64,000 bases of DNA from Dysgonomonas gadei ATCC BAA-286 (GCF_000213555.1 NZ_GL891979.1:538885-602884), one strand, 5' to 3'; shown: positions 7,756 through 18,210, counted from the first letter of the stretch. Notes: generated from the sequence alone by a model not told the origin. Translations and numbers: made by a program.

Positions 7756-10332
7756 TTAAAACTTCTTCTCTATCACATCTGTCAGAGAATATTTGTATTG
7801 TACACCCAGCAGGTTAAAATATTCTTTGCAGAAATTATCGTAAATACTTTTGGCAATTCCTTTTTTCCCCGAGTTGAACAGAATCGAGCATTTCAGATAT
7901 AGAGCTTCCTCATTTATAAAATCATGCAAAAGAATTGTGTCAGCAATATTAAGCTTCATATTATCATCCGGTTGATACTTTCCACTTTGTAGTATATCGG
8001 TCAAAACATCTATCGTCAGATTAGAAAAATCGCTTTTAAAATTATCTGTCCAGTCTGTTTCAGTATTAGGTAATAATACACCTCTCAATAGTAATTCAAG
8101 AAGGCGGTTTATCGAATCCCGGTCATCAAATTGGCTTTCTTTTATTGTAGAAAACAACTGCATCGCCTCAAAATAGTCGCAAGTGATACTTTTGCCAAAT
8201 TTGATAGACCAAAAGCCATTCTGGCTTCCGATTTCAACGCCTCCCACACTTTCGAATATAGATCTGAGTTTACTAAAATATACATTCCTGTTTTTCTTTG
8301 CGGAAACTTCATCCTTATCGAACCACAAGAGCTGTATTATTTTCTTTCCGGATATCCCTCTTGCGTCTTTCTGTGTATATAATATGAGTAAAACAAGCAA
8401 ATATTTCAGAGTTGGGGTAAACATTCCTGTGATATCATTTCCTTTATTGTCTTTTACTGTAAACCCTCCGATAAGACAGACCGATTGTTTTTCAAAATTG
8501 TAATGATTTTGTTTTTGGATAACAAGCTCATCCGGAATTCTTTCTACGTCCGATCTTTTCTCTTGTACATTGTCGGTGGTAGTAAATCTCTTATATATGG
8601 TGTTTTCTTGTTTTTTGCTTCTTATTTTTACTAACAGGGCAAATACGGCACAGATTATAGCAACGGATAGTATCGAAATAACAATAGGCAATAGATAATC
8701 GTCCTCACTATCGGATTGTTTAACAACCGCCTGCTGTAGATCGGCTATATAAACCGGCGGAAAATCGAGGGAGTAAATAGAAAGTAAGGATTCTGTGTCA
8801 GAGACCTTTCTGTAAAAAAGAGCAAATAGTTTTTGTTGAGAGGCTGAATAATACAAATTCGTGTATAAGAAAAAGGCTTCGAGATCTTCATGAATAGGGT
8901 AGGATATCTGTTCGAATCCTTTTTTATCAGGACTGATTTTAAACAGAGTTCCTCCGTCTTTTGTGGTAAACAGATAAAAACAGTCTCTATCCTTATCATA
9001 AACCATGTTTTCCCCAGGCATGAAATCTCCGTCTATATTTTCCTCTTCCCACAACTTATTAGCTTGCCCCATAATGAGATTGACAGAATAGAAGTCATAA
9101 TAATTGCGGGGAGATAGTTCCTGTCTCCCGGATTTACTGCCACGTCCGCCGAATATATACATCTGATTATCTACAATTGCTGAAGAGGCAGAGAATCTGG
9201 GTGAAATTTCAGATAGTTGAAACTTTTTCATACTTCCCCCATCTGTATTCATTTTTACTAAGTCGTGGTTATATTTATAAAATCCATAGCCGCCAAAAGA
9301 ATAAAGAGTAGATTCATTAGCCAGATAAACCGCAGTATTATTCATATACCCCGGCTCTTTTACTGGTTTTGAGGGATAACTCCAGCTATTCGTTTCGAAA
9401 GAGAACGTAGATGTTATATCTTCATCTAAATTATATGTCACTATATTATTTCTAATGGTATCGAAGTAAATCATATTTGCCACATTGGCAACCATATATC
9501 CACTTTTGGACATAATTTCCGTTTCTCCTCCGGATTTTGAGTCGAAGACAGATATATTTTTAGAATCCGGCGATACGATATAAAACAGATGATCTTGATC
9601 GAATGTAAACTGGGAATTATCTTTAATTTTTTTCGAATATATTTTTTTCCATGACGAATAATCATCTATAATCCATTTTGGATTAGTTGCGATAGCCGGA
9701 ACTTGTGATATTGAATCGAGTGATATATTCTGATTATGTTCTTTGAGTTTCCAATAGCGGGTCAGAGCCCCATTATGGAATATTTTAATATCCCTGATAT
9801 TAACAGAAGCAATGTCGGTAATTCCGAAGTTTTCGACAGGACATATCCCGTAAGAAATATAGACATCAGAAGAGGATGATAGATCGTAAGGTTTAGTCAA
9901 TGTCGCCAAGCCATATGATAATGTGATTTCCTTGTGTTCTCTCGATAAAGTGATACTGACGGGAACCCATTGTTCACGGATAATTTCTTGTGATACAGTA
10001 CAAGCTACTTCATTAATTGCTAGAAGAGGATATCGTTTATCATCATCGCTCACTGTGATCATCAGGTCTATATTCTCCTTTTTATCCGTGATAATACGAA
10101 ACACTATACCAAATAAATATTCAGGACGAATATACATCTCAAATGACATCGTAAACTCTTTTCCCAGTTTCAAGGAAGAGCCATTCTCCAGAATAAATGC
10201 GGTTTTTTGAGAATCACTTTCCGGATGGGATTTTATAAACAGCCCGTAGTCTAATTTATTTAATTTATCTTGTGCATGTGCAGAACAAAGGCTCAATAGG
10301 AATAATAAAATCAGGTAACTTACTTTATTCAT
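7756..10332 (-). CDS. Membrane-spanning LamG-Kelch sensor fused to SARP-like DNA-binding domain
   Basis: 858 residues. A signal peptide (MNKVSYLILLFLLSLCSAHA) leads into a concanavalin/LamG-like beta-sandwich (about 24-215, with FTMSFEMYIRPEYLFG). A Kelch-like propeller follows (about 230-535; blades include MYIFGGRG and YSFGGYGF). One membrane helix sits at about 545-567 (LLPIVISILSVAIICAVFAL). The cytoplasmic part has a winged-helix DNA-binding domain (about 615-720; GGFTVKDNKGND, KNRNVYFSKLRSIFE) and a bacterial transcriptional activation (BTAD)-like helical domain to the end. It is a one-component receptor: glycan-like sensing outside, DNA binding inside, with no kinase or receiver domain. 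It is divergent from PUL 1 across 570 bp, so it most likely controls that PUL; this is inferred from position. Confidence 0.82.
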   Translation of the reverse strand: MNKVSYLILLFLLSLCSAHAQDKLNKLDYGLFIKSHPESDSQKTAFILENGSSLKLGKEFTMSFEMYIRPEYLFGIVFRIITDKKENIDLMITVSDDDKRYPLLAINEVACTVSQEIIREQWVPVSITLSREHKEITLSYGLATLTKPYDLSSSSDVYISYGICPVENFGITDIASVNIRDIKIFHNGALTRYWKLKEHNQNISLDSISQVPAIATNPKWIIDDYSSWKKIYSKKIKDNSQFTFDQDHLFYIVSPDSKNISVFDSKSGGETEIMSKSGYMVANVANMIYFDTIRNNIVTYNLDEDITSTFSFETNSWSYPSKPVKEPGYMNNTAVYLANESTLYSFGGYGFYKYNHDLVKMNTDGGSMKKFQLSEISPRFSASSAIVDNQMYIFGGRGSKSGRQELSPRNYYDFYSVNLIMGQANKLWEEENIDGDFMPGENMVYDKDRDCFYLFTTKDGGTLFKISPDKKGFEQISYPIHEDLEAFFLYTNLYYSASQQKLFALFYRKVSDTESLLSIYSLDFPPVYIADLQQAVVKQSDSEDDYLLPIVISILSVAIICAVFALLVKIRSKKQENTIYKRFTTTDNVQEKRSDVERIPDELVIQKQNHYNFEKQSVCLIGGFTVKDNKGNDITGMFTPTLKYLLVLLILYTQKDARGISGKKIIQLLWFDKDEVSAKKNRNVYFSKLRSIFESVGGVEIGSQNGFWSIKFGKSITCDYFEAMQLFSTIKESQFDDRDSINRLLELLLRGVLLPNTETDWTDNFKSDFSNLTIDVLTDILQSGKYQPDDNMKLNIADTILLHDFINEEALYLKCSILFNSGKKGIAKSIYDNFCKEYFNLLGVQYKYSLTDVIEKKF

Positions 10333-10902
10333 CGATTAGGTGTCTTTTCTGTATGACTAAGGAAAACTATAGTATATTGTAAAATTAGAATAATTCTTCA
10401 TGTTTGCCAAAAAATAAAAAAACTAAATATAAATACACCAGCTATAAGGGTAATCCTCTATAATATTTACCTTTTTTTTATCTGTTTGTTAATTATTTTA
10501 CCAACTGATGATGCTTTATTTTCCATCAGATTCCTTTAATTGATGTGTAAATTATTACTAAAATCAGAATAGTGTTCCTGATTTAACAGGAAACACACAC
10601 TTCATAATAATTTTTCAGTAACCTGGCTTTCCTGTATTTGAAAATCTCTTTGATAAAAGACATGTAGTCTTAATCTTTTAACATTTTGAAGAAATTATAA
10701 ATAGTGAAAAACAGTTTTTATTAGTCAACTTACCAGCCTTTATATGATTTTATCATAATTTTTATCCGGGTGTTGTCTTTTTTTTTATGACCTTATTAAT
10801 ATGCTGCGGCTATGTTTGCACTATGAAAAACCTGGAACTAAAGATATAATACTTGTATACTGATTGAAATTATTAATCATTTATTTAAACTTAAGTCTAA
10901 CT
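10333..10902. other. Divergent control region between SARP-like regulator and PUL 1
   Basis: 570 bp, very AT-rich, without a credible gene. It holds a hairpin at 10572-10596 (GTGTTCCTG, ATTTAA, CAGGAAACAC, with one bulged base) that could be an operator or the end of a short transcript, and a -7 box at 10811-10818. The length is generous for a promoter region and leaves room for several activator sites. Confidence 0.5.
10811..10818 (+). promoter_or_regulatory. Candidate -7 box of the PUL 1 promoter
   Basis: TATGTTTG matches the Bacteroidetes -7 consensus TAnnTTTG and would give a leader of about 78 bases before the first PUL 1 gene at 10903. No TTTG stands at the usual distance upstream, which is common for promoters that need an activator, here perhaps the divergent SARP-like protein. 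Confidence 0.45.
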
Positions 10903-12186
10903 ATGAGAAAAAAGAAGATTCCTTTGATTTCGAGAATGTTTATGTTCTTGCTCATAATTCTATTGAGCTCATGTGAAGAACGTTCTTTTCCTGTATCTCC
11001 TATCGATGACCCTTATCCGTACATACCGCCAAGTGACGTAGGTATGTTAACGACAGAGTCCGGAGATGGTAGCATAAAACTAATATGGAGTGACCCGCCT
11101 GAAGATAATGTGTCGGATATAGAAATTACAAATCTGAATGACAATACATCCAAAGTGGTCTCTAAGGGGGATAAAGCTGTTGAATTTACCGGACTGGAGA
11201 ACTTCGAAAAATATTCATTCGAAGTTAAGGCTAAAAACTCAGAAAGCCTGTATTCAGTAGGAGTGGTCATATCTGCTTATCCGTTTAAACAGGACAATGT
11301 AGCACCCGGCAATGTAAAGGATGTTATTAGCTTTAAGGGAACAACCATAAAGGATGCTATACTTACATTTGCCCTTTCCGGAGACGTGGACTACTCTCAT
11401 GCTGTCGCATACATTAATGGAAGCAATGAAGGTGTTGCTTCGGCACTTCGCGGCAAGGTTATCAGGTTGAGAACTGAGGACGAAGCAGGCATCCAATCTG
11501 TTTTGATTAAGTCTTTCGACTTTTCAGGCAATGAATCTGCAGGTATCACAGTCTTACCATCCGATATCCCGTTGGCGAATGTTGCCGGAGGTGATGAAGA
11601 GACTTCGGTAAGAGTTAAATGGACTCTGCATCCTAGTGTAGACTTTGTAGAAGGTTACCGTGTTGCATGGGGCGACAATTTTGCGAACACCAAAACTTTA
11701 GAAAAGACCGCGACAGATTATTCTTTCCCGTTGGATGAACTACAAAGCAACACTCAGGTGAATGTTTCTATGCTCGATGAAAATAATGCTGTATTAAGCA
11801 CATATCCTCTTATTATAGACGGTAAGAGTATTCCTGGCACAGTAAGAGCGGATGCCGCAATAGCCTATAATGGATTGCAGATACGTGGCGACGGAGGCTT
11901 TGGTAATGTAGATAATAACTCGTGGGCAGAATATGAATTGAATGTAAAAGAAGACGGAGAATATCGTTTCAGTCCATACACCGGGGGGCCATCAGCGACT
12001 AAGGTGACAATATTTATAGACGGAACAGAAACAGCGATTGTAAATACTACACCTTCCGGAAATTGGGACGGTTTCATCAAGCAAACCCCATCTACGAGCT
12101 TCCATCTGACGGCTGGCAAGCATAGAGTGAAAATGGTATTCGGAGATGGTCAGAATATTCTTAAATATTACTTCAGTCAGGAATAA
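10903..12186 (+). CDS. Surface lipoprotein with Fn3-like and CBM6-like domains
   Basis: 427 residues from MRKKKIPLISRMFMF; the ATG 39 bases upstream precedes a sequence unlike a signal. The lipobox LLSSC puts the lipidated Cys at residue 24. Residues about 48-135 form a fibronectin III-like domain (IKLIWSDPPEDNVSDIEI). A second and third beta-domain follow, and the last 110 residues resemble CBM6-type beta-sandwiches (WAEYELNVKEDGEYRF, LTAGKHRVKMVFGDG). The architecture is of glycan-binding proteins encoded next to SusC/SusD. It is the first gene of PUL 1, 14 bases ahead of SusC. It probably captures polysaccharide on the cell surface; the ligand is unknown. Confidence 0.72.
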   Translation: MRKKKIPLISRMFMFLLIILLSSCEERSFPVSPIDDPYPYIPPSDVGMLTTESGDGSIKLIWSDPPEDNVSDIEITNLNDNTSKVVSKGDKAVEFTGLENFEKYSFEVKAKNSESLYSVGVVISAYPFKQDNVAPGNVKDVISFKGTTIKDAILTFALSGDVDYSHAVAYINGSNEGVASALRGKVIRLRTEDEAGIQSVLIKSFDFSGNESAGITVLPSDIPLANVAGGDEETSVRVKWTLHPSVDFVEGYRVAWGDNFANTKTLEKTATDYSFPLDELQSNTQVNVSMLDENNAVLSTYPLIIDGKSIPGTVRADAAIAYNGLQIRGDGGFGNVDNNSWAEYELNVKEDGEYRFSPYTGGPSATKVTIFIDGTETAIVNTTPSGNWDGFIKQTPSTSFHLTAGKHRVKMVFGDGQNILKYYFSQE

Positions 12187-12200
12187 TAAATCTAATAACA

Positions 12201-15200
12201 ATGAGAAAAACAAAGAAAAAATATAGCAGGTTGTTGATGCTTGCCTTGATGATGATACCCATTTTCATACAAGCTCAGACGATAGATATAAAAGGTACGG
12301 TGGTGGATGAAACCGGGGTTGGACTTACCGGAGCAACAATTATAGTACAAGGCAAAACCGGAGGAGTTTCGGCTGATGTAGACGGGAATTTTACAATAAA
12401 AGCTGCAATTGGTGAGCAACTGCAAATCTCTTTCATCGGATATGCAACAAAAGTTGTTGACATTAAGGATAACAAATTTCTTACTATCGCAATGGATCCC
12501 GATTCAAAGGCTTTGGAAGAGGTGGTGGTTGTAGGATACGGTCAACAGAAGAAAGCCTCGGTAGTAGGAGCTATATCTGTGGTGTCCACTAAGGAATTGA
12601 AGCAAAGTCCGACAGCGAATGTAACAAATGCCCTGGCAGGAAAGCTGCCCGGACTGGTAACGGTGCAAACAACAGGTGAACCGGGCGCGGATAATTCCGA
12701 CCTCTACATTCGTGGTATCAGTACATTTACAGGAAGTCAAAAACCTCTGATACTTGTTGATGGTATCGAACGAGACTTTAAATATATGAGTGTACAGGAG
12801 ATAGAGTCGATTTCAATACTGAAAGATGCATCAGCTACGGCAGTCTACGGGGTGCGTGGCGCGAATGGTGTGGTATTGGTAACTACAAAACGCGGGCAGG
12901 AAGGAAAGCCGCATGTTACATTGAATGCCGATTTTGGTTTTCAAAGCCCGACGCGGATGTTTGATATGGTAAATTCATATGAAATGGCCGTCCTGTCTAA
13001 TGAATATCATGTCAATAATGGTAATAATCCTATATTCTCTCAGGAAGAATTAAATGCTTACCGTTATGGAACAGATCCGTATCATTATCCGAATATAAAC
13101 TGGGCCGATGAACTAATAAAAAATACAGCACCGCAACAACAATACAATCTTACAATATCGGGAGGAAATCAGACTGCGAAATATTTCGTAATGGTGGGTA
13201 TGTTAAACCAGCGAGGGCTATATAAGTTCGAAAACTATAATGCTGATTTTAATACGAATATCAGCTATCAAAAATATAATTTCCGCACAAATGCCGACTT
13301 TAAAATCAGCCCTTACTTATCAGCAAAGGTCAATCTTGCCGGAGTGTTGGGTATGAAACATCAACCGAAAGAATCTGCAGAAACAGTGTTCGACAGAATC
13401 AGGGTGGCTAACCCGAACAGGGCTCCTATCAAAAACCCTGATGGAACATGGTCTACTCGCGAAAAGCAGAGTTTCAACCCCGTGGCTGAAATCCTGGATG
13501 GAGGTTACTCTGATCAGAAAGAAACAGCAATTACTGCAACCGTTGGTATGAAGGCTGATTTCTCAAAGATACTAAAAGGCTTATCTGCAAATATTGATTT
13601 TTCGTTCGACTTTAATAATACATTCGAGCAAAGAAGAACCAGGAGCAATGATTTCTTCCAGTTCAATGAAGACGGTACATATACAAGATTGTATGAAGGA
13701 TCGAAACTTGGTTACGGCTGGGGACTCAATGTTTACGAAACCAGATATAACTTCGAACCATCTATCTCTTATGCAAATACATTTAATGATATTCACGAAG
13801 TTACCGGACTATTATTATACAACCAGTCCGAAAGGCTCATAAAAGATGATAATTCGCTCAAGCGGCTGCCATATCGCCGGATGGGGGTTGTCGGACGTGT
13901 TACATATGGTTTTAAAAGTAAATACTTTGCAGAATTTAATGCCGGTTATAATGGGTCGGAAAACTTTGCTCCGGGCAACCGTTTCGGATTCTTCCCGGCT
14001 GGTTCCGTAGGATATCTTATATCTCAGGAAGACTTTTGGAAATCTGATATTGTAAGTTATCTCAAATTCCGTTTCTCATGCGGGCTGGTTGGTAATGATG
14101 CTATCGGTGATGTAGACCGTTTCTTATATATGAGTTTGTACAAAGATGCAGAAGGTCCTCAGTTCGGTTATCCTAACTCGGCAGGAACATCAGGCTTGGC
14201 CGAATTGAGAATGGGAAATGAGAATCTGACATGGGAAAAATCGACTAAATATAACTTTGGTATTGACTCTAAGTTCTTCAAAGATCAGCTTTCACTTACT
14301 GTAGATGCTTTTTATGAATACAGACGGGATATATTGACTTCACTAAGTACGATCCCGACCATATATGGCTTCTCCTCTATTGTTACAAATGACGGGGAAG
14401 TAAGTAATCGTGGGTTTGAAGTAGATGGTATGTGGCGCGGACGTATCGGAAAAGACTTTTACTATAATGTGGGAGGTAATATGTCGTTTGCCCGCAACAA
14501 AATAGAGAAAATACCGGAATCGCCTCAAAAATACGATTATAAGTACTCGCAGGGTAATCGTATCGGACAGCCATATGGACGGATTTCTCTCGGACTGTTC
14601 CAGTCGGAAGAAGAGATCTTAAGACATGCCGACCAACAGAATCCGGTCAGTCCCGGAGATATAAAGTATCTGGATATAAACGGTGATGGTATCATTGACG
14701 ATAATGACCAGTATCCGATTGGCCATCCGCAGGTACCTGAAATATTTTTTGGAGGAACACTGGGCTTTTCGTGGAAAGGATTCGATCTCGCTGCTTTATT
14801 CCAGGGCGCCGCAAATTCGTCTTACAATTTCCTTACAGGGCAGAATATGCCGTTCTGGAACGAAAACAATACACCTCTGGCTGTATGGATGGACAGATGG
14901 ACTCCCGAAAACAGGGATGCAAAATATCCCCGTATGGCAGAAAGCACGAACAACCGCCATACATCGTCTTTCTGGCAAATAGATAATAAGTATTTGCGCC
15001 TGAAGAGCTTGGAAGTAGGCTATACGATTCCAGAAAGACTAACCCGAAAAGTGGGAATAGATGTACTCAGAGTATATGCAAATGGAGTGAATCTGCTGAC
15101 ATGGGATAATATAAAGGTTTATGACCCTGAAAACTATGTAAAAGGTAGTGGACGCGCTTATCCGATGATGCGGGTTGTAAATTTTGGATTCAATCTTTCT

Positions 15201-15206
15201 TTCTAA
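12201..15206 (+). CDS. susC: SusC/RagA family TonB-dependent outer-membrane transporter
   Basis: 1001 residues, normal for the family. Signal peptide MRKTKKKYSRLLMLALMMIP, then a carboxypeptidase-regulatory-like domain (about 27-100; IDIKGTVVDETGVGLTGAT). The SusC hallmark EEVVVVGYG is at about 106-114, followed by the plug (YIRGISTFTG, LVDGIERDF, ILKDASATAVYGVRGANGV). A 22-strand barrel ends in the aromatic C-terminus VVNFGFNLSF. It imports oligosaccharides across the outer membrane in complex with the SusD lid encoded 20 bases downstream. It has no N-terminal STN domain, so it does not take part in FecR/anti-sigma signalling; this fits control by the neighbouring one-component regulator. 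Confidence 0.95.
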   Translation: MRKTKKKYSRLLMLALMMIPIFIQAQTIDIKGTVVDETGVGLTGATIIVQGKTGGVSADVDGNFTIKAAIGEQLQISFIGYATKVVDIKDNKFLTIAMDPDSKALEEVVVVGYGQQKKASVVGAISVVSTKELKQSPTANVTNALAGKLPGLVTVQTTGEPGADNSDLYIRGISTFTGSQKPLILVDGIERDFKYMSVQEIESISILKDASATAVYGVRGANGVVLVTTKRGQEGKPHVTLNADFGFQSPTRMFDMVNSYEMAVLSNEYHVNNGNNPIFSQEELNAYRYGTDPYHYPNINWADELIKNTAPQQQYNLTISGGNQTAKYFVMVGMLNQRGLYKFENYNADFNTNISYQKYNFRTNADFKISPYLSAKVNLAGVLGMKHQPKESAETVFDRIRVANPNRAPIKNPDGTWSTREKQSFNPVAEILDGGYSDQKETAITATVGMKADFSKILKGLSANIDFSFDFNNTFEQRRTRSNDFFQFNEDGTYTRLYEGSKLGYGWGLNVYETRYNFEPSISYANTFNDIHEVTGLLLYNQSERLIKDDNSLKRLPYRRMGVVGRVTYGFKSKYFAEFNAGYNGSENFAPGNRFGFFPAGSVGYLISQEDFWKSDIVSYLKFRFSCGLVGNDAIGDVDRFLYMSLYKDAEGPQFGYPNSAGTSGLAELRMGNENLTWEKSTKYNFGIDSKFFKDQLSLTVDAFYEYRRDILTSLSTIPTIYGFSSIVTNDGEVSNRGFEVDGMWRGRIGKDFYYNVGGNMSFARNKIEKIPESPQKYDYKYSQGNRIGQPYGRISLGLFQSEEEILRHADQQNPVSPGDIKYLDINGDGIIDDNDQYPIGHPQVPEIFFGGTLGFSWKGFDLAALFQGAANSSYNFLTGQNMPFWNENNTPLAVWMDRWTPENRDAKYPRMAESTNNRHTSSFWQIDNKYLRLKSLEVGYTIPERLTRKVGIDVLRVYANGVNLLTWDNIKVYDPENYVKGSGRAYPMMRVVNFGFNLSF

Positions 15207-15226
15207 TAACTATAAAAGCAAAAATA

Positions 15227-16954
15227 ATGAAATTCAGATATTTAATAATAGCAATTGGATTCTTCTGCACAATAAGTTGCAGCGACTTCCTTGACAAGCA
15301 AGCCAGTGAGGACATCACGGAAATGGATGCCTATAAGGATTTGGCTAATGCCCGGAAAGTACTGAATAACCTTTACTACGAGTCTACAACAGCCTTGTAC
15401 AATCCCGTATCGCGCAGATTCGGGTACGATCTGGCCACAGACGACGGGGTACAGGGATATGCCCCTATATGGCCTAAGTCATACAATCAGGGTACTATCA
15501 CAGCCGACGATAATCCGAATGGAGACGACAGGGATGAGGGCACTCCTCCATCCACCAACTTTTGGAACAATTCATACAAGAAAATAAGGAAAGCAAATAT
15601 CTTTATAAATAAGATCAATAGTGTTCCCGGGGATGAAAAGATAAAAAGGCGTTACCTGGCTGAGGCCCGGTTTTTAAGAGCATTCTTCTATACTCATCTG
15701 ATTCGCAATTATGGTGGTGTTGTAAAATTAGACTATGTATTGGAAGATTATCAGGAAGCCCTGAATATGTCGCGTATTACATTCAAAGAGTCAGTAGACT
15801 GGGTAGTACAGGAACTAAATGAGATAGCACCTGATATACCTACATCCAATGAAATTCTTTCCACAGAATTCGGCCGTATAACCAGAGGTGGAGTTTACGC
15901 ATTAAAAGCCCGTCTGCTACTCTATGCTGCCAGTCCTCTTTTTAATACATCTAGCCCTGTAATGCCGGAATATACAGATATTCAATACTACGGCAATTAT
16001 GACAAAGAGCGTTGGCTGGCTGCGGCAAATGCAGCACAACAGGTAATAGAACAGGGTTATGCTCTGTATAGGGGAGTACCAGATGAAAACGGACAGTATC
16101 CGACTAATTATACAGAACTGTTTATGAGTATATTCTGGACTGTAAACAGTGAATATGTATGGGGCTTTTATCCGAAGCAGGATAACGGATTTGTTGATGC
16201 ATCCCATAACCGGAGCTGTGGAGGCTGGAACTGGACTAATCCTACGTTGGAACTGGCCGAAAGTTTTGAAATGCTGAATGGGAAATTACCGAATGAATCG
16301 GAAAGTGGCTATGAGTTCAGTAATCCCGGAAAAGACAGGGATCCACGTTTCAAAGCATCTATTCAGTATCCTAATGCCGAATATAAGACTTACAGTTTCA
16401 AACCATGGATAGGCGGGAGTGCATCACATCTTGAGAGCCAGCGTACAGGGATGTGCCGTCAGAAATGGATTGATGGTTCTACATATCCGGGCGACCCCAA
16501 TAATCCGAACAGTGGTTTTATCTATCCGTATGTGCCTTACTTCCGTTTTGCTGAGATCTTATTGATTCATGCTGAAGCATTAAATGAATATTATAATTCG
16601 CCTAACGATGTTGTATATAATGATATAAATCTTATAAGAAGACGCGTAGGCATGCCGGATTTACCCAAAGGTCTGACTCAGGCTCAGATGAGGGAACGTA
16701 TCATGCGCGAACGCCGTGTCGAATTGGCGTTTGAAGACCATCGCTTCTTCGACTTACGCAGATGGGGCACGGCATACGATAAGCTGAATGGAGCGGTGCA
16801 TGGCTATGATGTAACCAAAGGTCAGAATGATGGATTCTACAATAAAGTACAAATCGGGGATAAGCGGGTCTTTATGAAAAAGCATTATCTATCACCTATT
16901 TCGACTTTCGACTTATTGTTGAATTCTAATTTACAACAGAATCCCGGTTATTAA
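15227..16954 (+). CDS. susD: SusD/RagB family nutrient-binding lipoprotein
   Basis: 575 residues. The lipobox CTISC puts the lipidated Cys at residue 18. The N-terminal SusD-like region (FLDKQASEDITEMDAYKD) is followed by TPR helices (FLRAFFYTHLIRNYGGV). The C-terminus carries the family signature RRVELAFEDHRFFDLRRWG and ends LQQNPGY. It forms the lid over the SusC barrel encoded just upstream and binds the glycan. The SusC-SusD pair defines PUL 1. The ligand cannot be predicted from the sequence. Confidence 0.95.
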   Translation: MKFRYLIIAIGFFCTISCSDFLDKQASEDITEMDAYKDLANARKVLNNLYYESTTALYNPVSRRFGYDLATDDGVQGYAPIWPKSYNQGTITADDNPNGDDRDEGTPPSTNFWNNSYKKIRKANIFINKINSVPGDEKIKRRYLAEARFLRAFFYTHLIRNYGGVVKLDYVLEDYQEALNMSRITFKESVDWVVQELNEIAPDIPTSNEILSTEFGRITRGGVYALKARLLLYAASPLFNTSSPVMPEYTDIQYYGNYDKERWLAAANAAQQVIEQGYALYRGVPDENGQYPTNYTELFMSIFWTVNSEYVWGFYPKQDNGFVDASHNRSCGGWNWTNPTLELAESFEMLNGKLPNESESGYEFSNPGKDRDPRFKASIQYPNAEYKTYSFKPWIGGSASHLESQRTGMCRQKWIDGSTYPGDPNNPNSGFIYPYVPYFRFAEILLIHAEALNEYYNSPNDVVYNDINLIRRRVGMPDLPKGLTQAQMRERIMRERRVELAFEDHRFFDLRRWGTAYDKLNGAVHGYDVTKGQNDGFYNKVQIGDKRVFMKKHYLSPISTFDLLLNSNLQQNPGY

Positions 16955-16971
16955 TAAAAAACAGAGATAAC

Positions 16972-17355
16972 ATGAAAAAATTAATATATACCATATTCAT
17001 CCTCGCTGGATGTATACTGCTTAACAATTGTTCTACACCGGATGACGATATTGATGCTGACCTGGCTTTGAATCAAGCTGATAAAATAACAAGATTCAGA
17101 GTTTACAAAAATATTAATGAGTTCTATGATGCGACTATATCGCATGATGACACCACCATTGTATTGTCTCTCCCTGCTAATATGGGGCTTGATAAATTAC
17201 AACCTGAAGTAATCGTTTCTGAAAATGCCAAAGTTTCCCCTTCGTCGGGAGCTATACAGAGTTTTATCACACCTCCGGTTATTTATAAAGTTGTAGCACA
17301 AGATGGAACTCATATCAGGGAATATAAAGTTACAGTAAACAACAATCTTAATTAA
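16972..17355 (+). CDS. Small lipoprotein, DUF5018-like
   Basis: 127 residues. Hydrophobic leader with two possible lipobox cysteines (LAGC, Cys14; LNNC, Cys20). The mature part is one beta-sandwich ending in YKVVAQDGTHIREYKVTVN. That pattern is typical of DUF5018-like domains, which repeat in Bacteroidetes surface proteins. Here there is a single unit, so it is about the smallest such protein. It lies 17 bases after SusD and 5 bases before the next lipoprotein, clearly co-transcribed. It takes the place of a SusE-like protein; binding of glycan is inferred from context only. Confidence 0.6.
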   Translation: MKKLIYTIFILAGCILLNNCSTPDDDIDADLALNQADKITRFRVYKNINEFYDATISHDDTTIVLSLPANMGLDKLQPEVIVSENAKVSPSSGAIQSFITPPVIYKVVAQDGTHIREYKVTVNNNLN

Positions 17356-17360
17356 TTGCT

Positions 17361-18197
17361 ATGAAAAAAATATTGACCATATTATTGTCACTTCTTGTAT
17401 TAGCTGGTTGTAGCGACGAAGATTACCCGCTGCTGGAACCATATATATATTTTGCTGACAATGTAGATTATTATGTAGTAGATCCGGATGTGGAAGTGGC
17501 CTATACGATAACGGGAAGTTTCAGTGCCGAAGGTATGATCCAGTCTGTATCAATAGACGGGGTTCAGTACACTGAAGAAGAAATAGGAGCGGAACTCACT
17601 TCTACTTCAATATCCCATACCGTCGATCTTACGGGATTTACAGAATCCAGAACTATCCGGTTTACACTGACTGACAAAAGAGGAAAAACAACAACTCAGG
17701 ATTTTCATTTTATCAAGGCGCAACCCGTTGAAACTTTTGTTGTTGAACTTGGTGCTCAGAACAATAGTGTACAGGGATTCTTTCTATCGCTGACTGATTA
17801 TAAGACATATTCGGTAACAGACTTCCTGAATACTCAGAAAGACGTTGAAGGTATCTGCTTCGGATATAATAAAGATAAGAAAGAACCACTGTTGTTGTCT
17901 CCTACAGGACTGCAAATAGCTAATGTGTTGCAAGATAAAGGAAACAAGATGGTAAGTATAGGTTCTGTACCTAAAGTTGATGGGGCGGCCTTCACCAAGA
18001 TGGAGAATGATGCCATCATGAAAAATCTGGTTGGAGCCTCTTTCCGCACATTCGAATATACGACTGCCCGCAACGAAACTTCGTATTTGTTTAAAACAGA
18101 ATCGGGGCGATGGGGCATGTTATATGTACAGGAAATGTTGTCGGGACTTGCAGGCAACATGAAAGTGATAGTCAAAATAGAGAAAGTGGGTAATTAA
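17361..18197 (+). CDS. PUL surface lipoprotein of unknown fold
   Basis: 278 residues. Signal MKKILTILLSLLVLAGC with lipidated Cys17. The following S-D-E-D matches the acidic surface-export signal of Bacteroidetes lipoproteins, so it should face outward. Residues about 45-125 look like an Ig-like beta-domain (FTLTDKRGKTTTQDFHF); the rest is a mixed domain I do not recognise (GICFGYNKDKKEPLLLS). It is the last gene before a strong terminator at 18211, so it belongs to the SusCD transcript. By position it should be a surface glycan-binding protein. Confidence 0.62.
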   Translation: MKKILTILLSLLVLAGCSDEDYPLLEPYIYFADNVDYYVVDPDVEVAYTITGSFSAEGMIQSVSIDGVQYTEEEIGAELTSTSISHTVDLTGFTESRTIRFTLTDKRGKTTTQDFHFIKAQPVETFVVELGAQNNSVQGFFLSLTDYKTYSVTDFLNTQKDVEGICFGYNKDKKEPLLLSPTGLQIANVLQDKGNKMVSIGSVPKVDGAAFTKMENDAIMKNLVGASFRTFEYTTARNETSYLFKTESGRWGMLYVQEMLSGLAGNMKVIVKIEKVGN

Positions 18198-18210
18198 ATA
18201 CATATCAGGA

